From an archaeon (GTDB taxonomy: Archaea; Aenigmatarchaeota; Aenigmatarchaeia; CG10238-14; SCSR01): a stretch of DNA of 5,345 nt. The first letter of the stretch is position 1. Each line of letters opens with the position of its first letter. The notes under the pieces are model-generated. The model did not search any database. It saw only the letters and a program-made list of their open reading frames with translations, and had not been told where the DNA came from. Shown here one piece after another: positions 1 through 4,514 of this stretch. Both the position numbers and the translations under genes were made by a program. The DNA is taken from NCBI GenBank assembly GCA_004297575.1, contig SCSR01000048.1, positions 1 through 5,345 of the forward strand, written 5' to 3'.

Positions 1-130
1 GCGTCGTGACCATCAGTACATACATCCTTTTCATCTGCTCGTCAGAAAGTTTCGGCGGATTGTCTGCAACACCATTCTCGTTCAGGATTTGCAAGTAGCG
101 GACTGGGAATGTCTTCAGGATTTTGTCCAT
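1..130 (-). CDS. pdhA: Pyruvate/2-oxoacid dehydrogenase E1 component, alpha subunit (N-terminal part, cut by window edge)
   Basis: Only the first 43 codons are present; the gene continues beyond the left edge. The visible residues begin MDKILKTFPVRYLQIL and continue through a segment with LSDEQ to MYVLMVTT. This matches the usual start of thiamine-diphosphate-dependent E1-alpha subunits: a short strand with 'v.yLqIL.e.G', then 'LsdEel..mY..Mv.tR'. In the family, E1-alpha pairs with E1-beta and decarboxylates pyruvate or a branched-chain 2-oxoacid, passing the acyl group to the E2 lipoyl domain. The thiamine-binding motif lies outside the window, so substrate (pyruvate or branched-chain) cannot be decided. 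The ATG at 130 is chosen because it begins the conserved segment and a TATA-like element sits 27-28 bases upstream; no Shine-Dalgarno sequence is seen, so the transcript is probably leaderless. The E1-beta and E2 genes would be expected to the left. Confidence 0.8.
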   Translation of the reverse strand, partial: MDKILKTFPVRYLQILNENGVADNPPKLSDEQMKRMYVLMVTT

Positions 131-150
131 ATAGATTATTTATGAGAGGG

Positions 151-165
151 GTGACTTAAAGTCAC
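151..165 (-). promoter_or_regulatory. Perfect 15-base palindrome over the presumed TATA box of pdhA
   Basis: The plus strand reads gtgacttaaagtcac: two 7-base arms that are exact reverse complements around a single central base. On the minus strand its centre reads CTTTAAG, centred 27-28 bases before the pdhA ATG, which is where an archaeal TATA box lies for a leaderless transcript. The 93-base gap between the chorismate mutase stop and the pdhA ATG holds this element, a short run of five T after the upstream stop (minus strand, 219-215), and an AT-rich stretch just before the ATG. Inference: an operator for a dimeric regulator that competes with TBP, although a symmetric TATA element by chance is possible. 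Confidence 0.5.
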
Positions 166-223
166 ACTGTAGAATTGGAGCAATTTCTCAATCTCTTCTC
201 TCTAGCACTAGACTAAAAATGTT

Positions 224-769
224 TCAAAGGTTTATACCCAATTTTCTTAATTTCCTTTTTACATCCAAGGACAAACGACTGCGGTTTTGGTTTACATAAT
301 TGATTTCCAGTCTAGTTGTCTCGTTCATAATCCATCTGAAATAATCAGCAATGATGTCATTATCGATCCCATATCCGGATGCGATCCCTATCGCCCTTTT
401 GATAACCTCGTCCTCCCTTTTTGTGTCCCTCAGCCCATTTTCCAGTCTTTTATCGGTAACATTCAGTAGATACGGGTTAGTTTCCAGTTTCGCTTTTACC
501 ACGTCTTCGCCGTGTTTTATCCTTCTGTCTATGAGTGCAATCAATTCCCCATCAATAAGTGCAGTTTCCTTGTAAGTCGAAGAGTCCTCGCCTGGCTTGC
601 ACAGCTTTTTACGGGATTCCATGTAGAATTTTGTTACATCCGGATTTACGCCATATACAGTAGCGATGTAAGCGCCAGAGTTGACGCTATACGTCGACCT
701 TTTTCCCAGACTGTCCGCTATGCTTGCATCTATTTCATCCAATCTCTTGCGGATTTCACCCAATGCCAT
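224..769 (-). CDS. aroQ: Chorismate mutase, AroQ class, resembling the eukaryotic (beta) type
   Basis: Converts chorismate to prephenate, the branch point to phenylalanine and tyrosine, in the cytoplasm. The protein is all-helical and 181 residues from the chosen start. Numbering from the TTG at 790 (the ATG used is residue 8), the first helix (11-31) carries Arg14 and Arg31. A second segment (73-102) with DRRI and VVKAK aligns without gaps to the yeast Aro7 / plant segment containing LSRRI and AEAKF, giving Arg90 and Lys101. The third (117-142) gives Asp122 and Glu126. The last helix (147-168), WIMNETTRLE, gives Thr158 and Glu162. By eye these match yeast Arg16, Arg157, Lys168, Asn194 (Asp here, as in E. 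coli Asp48), Glu198, Thr242 and Glu246. The roughly 70 residues missing relative to yeast Aro7 fall mostly in its regulatory regions. Start: the ATG at 769 begins MALGEIRKRL and lies 26-27 bases after a TATA box. The in-frame ATG at 778 and TTG at 790 are too close to that box or next to it. Confidence 0.8.
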   Translation of the reverse strand: MALGEIRKRLDEIDASIADSLGKRSTYSVNSGAYIATVYGVNPDVTKFYMESRKKLCKPGEDSSTYKETALIDGELIALIDRRIKHGEDVVKAKLETNPYLLNVTDKRLENGLRDTKREDEVIKRAIGIASGYGIDNDIIADYFRWIMNETTRLEINYVNQNRSRLSLDVKRKLRKLGINL

Positions 770-790
770 AGAATACATAATCAGAAGCAA

Positions 791-800
791 GTTTTATAAG
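791..800 (-). promoter_or_regulatory. TATA box for the chorismate mutase gene
   Basis: The minus strand reads CTTATAAAAC. The TTATAAAA core is centred about 26.5 bases before the ATG at 769, the expected spacing for an archaeal leaderless transcript, and no Shine-Dalgarno sequence precedes that ATG. The box begins 13 bases after the stop of the upstream zinc-ribbon ORF, so the chorismate mutase probably has its own transcript, with read-through possible. The same GCTTATA string occurs in the thioredoxin-like gene's promoter. Confidence 0.65.
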
Positions 801-813
801 CTCAATGCAATTT

Positions 814-891
814 TCATTTGTGCATCGCGTAAATACCGCAATTTGGGCAGCATCCATCCTTCATCTGTTTGCCGCACTTGGGACACTTCAT
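814..891 (-). CDS. Putative 25-residue zinc-ribbon microprotein
   Basis: A short ORF of 25 codons plus TGA, beginning MKCPKCGKQMKDG and ending with CCPNCG followed by seven residues. It holds two CPxCG knuckles (Cys3/Cys6 and Cys15/Cys18, plus an extra Cys14), the pattern of a zinc ribbon or rubredoxin-like metal site; four thiolates would bind one Zn or Fe ion. Its ATG overlaps the TGA of the thioredoxin-like gene as ATGA, the same junction used three times in the suf operon, which points to translational coupling. A Shine-Dalgarno sequence is weak (TGGAAA only). Function is unknown. It might act with the upstream thiol-redox protein, be a stand-alone metal-binding peptide, or be the separated C-terminal zinc ribbon of a once-fused protein. 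The codons for the paired knuckles make chance unlikely, but expression is unproven. Confidence 0.6.
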   Translation of the reverse strand: MKCPKCGKQMKDGCCPNCGIYAMHK

Positions 892-1151
892 TTTCCAGTC
901 GCCCATTTCTTCAATTCTTCGTATGATGCCGAACCACATATCCACTTGCCGGTCTTCTTGTTGATGAAAAACGGCACGCCACCGCAGTGACCCTTGTCAT
1001 ATTCTTCGAGCATCTTGGCATTCTTCTCGTTGTGCCAGACCTCTATCTTTTCCACTTTCAACCCAATCTCCTCTTCCAATCTCTCCAGCAACGGATCCAT
1101 TTCATGACAATGTATGCATTCTGTTCCGTAGAATTCTATCAAATCTCCCAT
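888..1151 (-). CDS. Small thioredoxin/glutaredoxin-like protein with CxxC motif
   Basis: 87 residues, about the size of a glutaredoxin. Strand one (LIEFYGTEC) runs into the active-site pair Cys12-Ile-His-Cys15 at the start of a helix. The sequence GGVPFF (58-62) supplies the cis-proline, Pro60, that faces the active site in thioredoxin folds, followed by the last strands and a C-terminal helix (78-85). Two further cysteines, Cys56 just before the cis-Pro loop and Cys72, are not standard. There is no signal peptide, so the protein is probably a cytoplasmic thiol-disulfide oxidoreductase; the reductant and target are unknown. The ATG at 1151 lies about 26.5 bases from a TATA box shared with the divergent Rieske gene, with no Shine-Dalgarno sequence. 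The stop overlaps the start of the zinc-ribbon ORF by four bases. The CIHC active site differs from the classical CGPC of thioredoxin and CPYC of glutaredoxin, so the exact subfamily is left open. Confidence 0.8.
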   Translation of the reverse strand: MGDLIEFYGTECIHCHEMDPLLERLEEEIGLKVEKIEVWHNEKNAKMLEEYDKGHCGGVPFFINKKTGKWICGSASYEELKKWATGK

Positions 1152-1167
1152 GAAAGATTATTGTAAG

Positions 1168-1181
1168 TTTAAAAATATAAG
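1168..1181. promoter_or_regulatory. Shared AT-rich promoter element between divergent genes
   Basis: The plus strand reads TTTAAAAATATAAG. The intergenic gap is 51 bases, and this is its only strong AT block, almost exactly at the midpoint. On the minus strand TTATAT is centred about 26.5 bases before the thioredoxin-like ATG (1151). On the plus strand AAAATATA is centred about 27.5 bases before the Rieske ATG (1203). Neither gene has a Shine-Dalgarno sequence. The simplest reading is one element used in both directions for two leaderless transcripts. Confidence 0.6.
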
Positions 1182-1202
1182 CGGTCGTGAGCAAGTATAA
1201 TC

Positions 1203-1511
1203 ATGGTTTTCCAGAAGGTCGCCAGAGTTTCTGACATACCTGAAGGACATATGAAAGGCTACACGGTAGGCAATGAAGATTTGGTCATAGCACGCATCGG
1301 CGGCAGGTTCTATTGCATCGACGGCATATGTTCGCACGAAGAAAGCCGGCTTGCTGATGGGACGCTTGAAGGAAAGATAGTGACATGCCCATTGCACCAG
1401 GCGCAGTTTGATATGACTACAGGCAAGGTAAGCAAGGACACGCCATGGGCGACCGATTTGAGAGAGTTTGCTGTAAAGGTCGATGGGGAAGACTTGTTGG
1501 TCGATGTTTAG
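1203..1511 (+). CDS. Rieske [2Fe-2S] ferredoxin
   Basis: 102 residues, the usual size of a stand-alone soluble Rieske ferredoxin (BphF/NirD-like). The cluster ligands are in both canonical boxes: Cys43-Ser-His45 in the first, and Cys62-Pro-Leu-His65 followed by QAQF in the second. The N-terminal segment (VARVSDIPEG) and the C-terminal strands (REFAVKVDGEDLLVDV) are typical of the family. There is no signal peptide or membrane anchor, so this is not a bc1-type Rieske subunit. The second box lacks the extra Cys of the bc1 type, as expected for a low-potential ferredoxin. The electron partner is not visible; family roles include supplying electrons to oxygenases or reductases. The ATG at 1203 is supported by the shared TATA element 27-28 bases upstream. 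The TAG stop shares bases 1508-1511 with the TAA of sufU on the other strand. It could receive its cluster from the neighbouring SUF system (inference). Confidence 0.92.
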   Translation: MVFQKVARVSDIPEGHMKGYTVGNEDLVIARIGGRFYCIDGICSHEESRLADGTLEGKIVTCPLHQAQFDMTTGKVSKDTPWATDLREFAVKVDGEDLLVDV

Positions 1512-1939
1512 TGAGTATCCTCATTCTCTCTTACAAACCTGACTTTGGGTTTCTTTGTTGATGACAACTGCGCCTTGTACATCTTCATCCCCACCTTCAC
1601 AACTTCCAACGGCAATAGCACGCATTTCAATCTAGTTGGGCTGGGGTCGATTCCTAAAATTTTCAGCAAGTCGTCCTTGTCTATATTCAGCACATCGCCA
1701 ACTTTCTTTCCCTTGATAAAATCGCTCAGTATCGATGCAGCAGCAACTGATATGGCACAACCTTTCCCGTCGAACATCACTTCCTTCACCTTTCCATTAT
1801 CCATGCTTATGCTGAATTCTACGACATCCCCGCACAGCGGATTCGAGTCTTTCACCAGAATGTCCGGCGATTCCAGTTTGCCCTTGTTTCTCGGGTATGA
1901 ATAGTGGTCGAGAATATTTTCTTTGTACAGCTCTTTCAT
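1508..1939 (-). CDS. sufU: SufU/IscU-like Fe-S cluster assembly protein
   Basis: 143 residues with the three conserved cysteines and the aspartate of the U-type family: Cys36 and Asp38 in NPLCGD, Cys61 in GKGCAIS, and Cys106 in PTRLKCVLLPLE. In the family these bind Zn or a nascent [2Fe-2S] cluster and accept sulfur from the desulfurase. The local motifs (GCAIS, P.RLKC) are SufU-like, and the LPPVK chaperone-recognition motif of IscU is absent. However, Cys61 and Cys106 are 45 residues apart, close to IscU (43 in E. coli) and much shorter than B. subtilis SufU (62), so the SufU insertion is missing. It is the last gene of the operon. Its ATG overlaps the sufS stop, with GGTGAT six bases upstream of the start. 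Whether it acts as a scaffold or as a Zn-dependent sulfurtransferase cannot be told. The last ~20 residues (KKPKVRFVRENEDTH) form a charged tail beyond the core fold. Confidence 0.9.
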   Translation of the reverse strand: MKELYKENILDHYSYPRNKGKLESPDILVKDSNPLCGDVVEFSISMDNGKVKEVMFDGKGCAISVAAASILSDFIKGKKVGDVLNIDKDDLLKILGIDPSPTRLKCVLLPLEVVKVGMKMYKAQLSSTKKPKVRFVRENEDTH

Positions 1940-3141
1940 GCTTTCATCACCGTCTTCACTTTCTCCAATCCATCCACCAGCTTGTCAATCTCTTCCCTCA
2001 TGTTGTATATGTAAAAGCTGGCACGAGAGACGGCATTAACACCCAGCCTGTTCATCAGCGGCTGCGCACACATGTGGCCAGACCTTATTGCGATGCCTTC
2101 CGAGTTGAGTATTTCCGCGACATCGTGCGGGTGGATATTTCCAAAATCAAACGACACCAATCCAGCTCGTTCCTCTGGACCGTAAACCTTTATCCCATTC
2201 ACTTCTGATAATTTTTCAAGAGCATACTTGGTAAGCTCCTCTTCGTGTTTCATCACATCGTTCATGCCAATCTTTTTCAGGTAACTGATAGCTGCAGACA
2301 ACCCTACAGCACCCTCGACATTCGGCGTCCCTGCTTCGAATTTCCACGGCAAGTCATTCCATGTGGAACGTGTCAGCGAAACCTGTTTTATCATATTACC
2401 TCCATACATGAACGGCTGCATCCCTTGCAATATATCTTTCCTTCCATAAAGTGCTCCTATGTTCATCGGCGCGAGCATCTTGTGACCTGAGAATGTGAGA
2501 AAGTCACAACCGATATCATTTACATCGACAGGCATATGCGGAACGGATTGTGCACCATCTACGAAGAATAACGCTCCAGAGTCATGTGCAATCTTTCCAA
2601 TTTCTTTCACATTATTTATCGTACCTAGAACATTTGACACATGCGTTAATGACACGAGCCTAGTCCTCTTCGTCACGAACTTTTTCAGTTCCTCCATGTC
2701 AAGCTCTCCCTCATTCGTAATGTCTACAAATTTCAACGTCACGCCATTCTTCTGCAGCAGCTGCCATGGCACGATGTTCGAATGGTGTTCCATCTGCGTC
2801 AAAACAATCTCATCACCAGCGCTCAACTTCATCCCCCATCCATACATCACAAGGTTCATTGCCTCGCTTGTATTTCTGACAAAAACAATCTCTTCGCTGT
2901 TTGCGTTCACAAACTTGCCGACATCCTCGCGCGCTTTCTCATACAACTGTGTAGCTTCATCTGACAGCTTGTATATTGCACGGTGCGGGTTCGCGTTATG
3001 CTGCTCGTAGTATTCCTTGATCGCATCTATCACCTGCACAGGTTTCTGGGAAGTTGCGGCTGAATCCAAAAATACCAACGGCTTGCCGTCCACTTTCCTC
3101 TTCAGTATCGGGAAATCATTGCGTATCTTTTTCACGTTCAT
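1936..3141 (-). CDS. sufS: Cysteine desulfurase, SufS type (group II)
   Basis: 401 residues, full length for SufS. This PLP enzyme converts L-cysteine to L-alanine and leaves a persulfide on the catalytic cysteine for Fe-S assembly. Landmarks in order: LDSAATSQKP (25-34); the phosphate-contact region around RNTSEAMN (89-96); His119/His120 in MEHHSN; Asp195 in VDGAQS, which pairs with the PLP ring nitrogen; Lys221 in SGHK, which forms the Schiff base; and Cys358 in RSGHMCAQP, the persulfide carrier, followed by RASFYIYN. The RSGHMCAQP context is that of group II (SufS/CsdA), not IscS. His339, 19 residues before Cys358 in HPHD, corresponds to B. subtilis SufS His342, which takes part in the Zn-ligand swap with SufU. 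This fits the sufU gene immediately downstream and the lack of sufE. The ATG overlaps the sufB stop (ATGA) with GGTGGG six bases upstream. Confidence 0.97.
   Translation of the reverse strand: MNVKKIRNDFPILKRKVDGKPLVFLDSAATSQKPVQVIDAIKEYYEQHNANPHRAIYKLSDEATQLYEKAREDVGKFVNANSEEIVFVRNTSEAMNLVMYGWGMKLSAGDEIVLTQMEHHSNIVPWQLLQKNGVTLKFVDITNEGELDMEELKKFVTKRTRLVSLTHVSNVLGTINNVKEIGKIAHDSGALFFVDGAQSVPHMPVDVNDIGCDFLTFSGHKMLAPMNIGALYGRKDILQGMQPFMYGGNMIKQVSLTRSTWNDLPWKFEAGTPNVEGAVGLSAAISYLKKIGMNDVMKHEEELTKYALEKLSEVNGIKVYGPEERAGLVSFDFGNIHPHDVAEILNSEGIAIRSGHMCAQPLMNRLGVNAVSRASFYIYNMREEIDKLVDGLEKVKTVMKA
1946..1951 (-). promoter_or_regulatory. Ribosome-binding site of sufU
   Basis: GGTGAT on the minus strand, six bases before the sufU ATG, complementary to the usual 3' end of archaeal 16S rRNA. 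It lies inside the sufS coding region. Together with the ATGA overlap it fixes the sufU start. Confidence 0.75.
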
Positions 3142-4514
3142 ATCCTGCCCACCTGCAGTTGTATCAGCCTGTTGAATTCGACGGCGTATTCTGTCGGCAG
3201 TTCCTTCACAAAAGTCTCAAAGAACCCGTTGACAATCATCGCAGTAGCTTCATCCTCGTTCAACCCACGTGATGTCAAATAAAACAACTGGTCCTCACCG
3301 ATCCTTCCGACAGTCGCCTCGTGCCCAACGCTCACGCTGTCCTCGTTCACATCCAACTGCGGAATCGTGCCAGAGAAAGACTTGTTATCGAGAATCAATG
3401 CATCGCACTTGGTATGTGACTTGACATCTGTCGCGCCTTTCTTCACTTTCACCAATCCCCTGAAGTTTGTCTTGCCTCCATCATGGCTCACTGACTTGGA
3501 GACGATTCTTGAAGTGGTGTTAGGTGCGAGATGAATTGCCTTGCCGCCTGTATCAAGGTTCTGCCCGTTTCCTGCAAGCGCTACCGAGAGTATATCTGCT
3601 CTTGCTCCCTTGCCTTTCATTACCACGCACGGGTATTTCATAGAAATTTTCGAGCCAATGTTCGCATCTATCCATTCAACAATCGCGTCTTCAAACGCAT
3701 ACGCACGCTTGGTGACAAGATTGTAGACATTGTTTGACCAGTTCTGCATTGTGGTATATCTTACGTGCGAGCCGGGCAGTGCAATGATCTCAACTACACC
3801 AGCATGCAGAGAATCCTTGGAATAGATTGGAGCAGTACAACCTTCCATGAAATGCACTTTGCTTCCCTTGTCTGCGATAATCAGCGTCCTTTCGAACTGC
3901 GCCATGTTCTCTGCGTTCATCCTGAAGTATGCCTGCAATGGCATCTTGACCTCGACATTAGGCGGAATATAGATGAACGAACCTCCGCTGAAAAATGCAG
4001 AGTTCAATGCAGCGAACTTGTTGTCTGTGTGAGGAACTACAGTCCCAAACCATTTCTTGAAGATATCCGGGTATTTCTTGAACGCAGTGTCAGGGTCGAC
4101 AAAAATCACTCCTTGTTTTGCCAAATCTTCTTTTATCTTGTGATAGACCATCTCAGAGTTGTACTGTGCTCCTACGCCTGCCAAGAATTTTCTTTCGGCT
4201 TCTGGTATGCCCAGCTTGTCGAATGTCTTCCTGATGTCTGTCGGCAATTCATCCCAATTTTGCACGGCCTTGTCAGTCGGCTTGTTGTAGAATATAGTAT
4301 TGTCAAAATCAATCTCGGACAAGTCAGGTCCCCATGTTGGCATCGGACGTTTTGTGAAATGCTCGAGTGCCTTGAGCCTGGAATCGCTTATCCATTTCTG
4401 CTCGCCTTTAATTTCTGAAATCTCATTTACAATCTTCTTAGAAATGCCAGGCTCTGATTGGTGGACAGGTCTCTCAGCAAACTTGAATCCGAACTTTTTC
4501 GCATAATCGTTCAT
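3138..4514 (-). CDS. sufB: Fe-S cluster assembly scaffold SufB
   Basis: 458 residues from the chosen start, with the SufB right-handed beta-helix core and the typical N-terminal PMPTWGPDLSEI segment (58-69). It lacks the CxxC-type cysteines found near the N-terminus of E. coli SufB, as in other archaeal and Gram-positive forms. By-eye alignment to E. coli SufB places nearly all residues of its sulfur path and assembly site: Arg198 (226), Asn200 (228), Cys226 (254), Gln257 (285), Trp259 (287), Lys269 (303), Cys370 (405), His398 (433) and Glu399 (434). The residue matching Glu432 is Gly397. Identity as SufB rather than SufD rests on these residues and on IGEDQLFYLTSRGL near the C-terminus. It pairs with SufC; without a visible SufD a SufB2C2 complex is likely. 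Start: the ATG at 4514 overlaps the sufC stop as ATGA with GGTGG just upstream. An in-frame ATG at 4526 would add four residues. Confidence 0.95.
   Translation of the reverse strand: MNDYAKKFGFKFAERPVHQSEPGISKKIVNEISEIKGEQKWISDSRLKALEHFTKRPMPTWGPDLSEIDFDNTIFYNKPTDKAVQNWDELPTDIRKTFDKLGIPEAERKFLAGVGAQYNSEMVYHKIKEDLAKQGVIFVDPDTAFKKYPDIFKKWFGTVVPHTDNKFAALNSAFFSGGSFIYIPPNVEVKMPLQAYFRMNAENMAQFERTLIIADKGSKVHFMEGCTAPIYSKDSLHAGVVEIIALPGSHVRYTTMQNWSNNVYNLVTKRAYAFEDAIVEWIDANIGSKISMKYPCVVMKGKGARADILSVALAGNGQNLDTGGKAIHLAPNTTSRIVSKSVSHDGGKTNFRGLVKVKKGATDVKSHTKCDALILDNKSFSGTIPQLDVNEDSVSVGHEATVGRIGEDQLFYLTSRGLNEDEATAMIVNGFFETFVKELPTEYAVEFNRLIQLQVGRI
3148..3153 (-). promoter_or_regulatory. Ribosome-binding site of sufS
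   Basis: GGTGGG on the minus strand, six bases before the sufS ATG and inside the end of sufB. Same position as the sufU site. Confidence 0.7.

Noticed and set aside
136..144. CATAAATAA (minus strand) as the pdhA TATA box
   Set aside because: It ends about six bases before the ATG. Transcription from it would begin inside the coding region and lose the conserved N-terminus, so it is better read as the AT-rich initiation region.
201..212. Inverted repeat tctagcactaga in the gap before pdhA
   Set aside because: The arms are only five bases with a two-base spacer, which cannot form a stable hairpin. It lies far upstream of the pdhA TATA position and has no following T-run, so no terminator or operator claim is made.
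770..790. Seven-residue N-terminal extension of chorismate mutase from a TTG at 790 or ATG at 778
   Set aside because: The TATA box (791-800) touches the TTG and is only about 18 bases from the ATG at 778, while it is 26-27 bases from the ATG at 769, where the conserved helix begins.
512..990. Several plus-strand frames opposite chorismate mutase and the zinc-ribbon/thioredoxin-like genes
   Set aside because: All are antisense to better-supported genes, overlap each other in different frames, and show no family resemblance.
1158..1397. Minus-strand open frame opposite the Rieske gene
   Set aside because: It covers the Rieske cluster-binding boxes on the other strand and runs into the divergent promoter; no domain is seen.
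2495..3010. Plus-strand open frame (171 codons) opposite sufS
   Set aside because: Serine/phenylalanine-rich antisense translation of sufS, with no domain or start signal.
3765..4418. Long plus-strand open frame (217 codons) opposite sufB
   Set aside because: It lies wholly antisense to a strongly conserved gene, is rich in Cys, His and Arg with no recognisable domain, and has no promoter. It is a shadow of sufB codon use.
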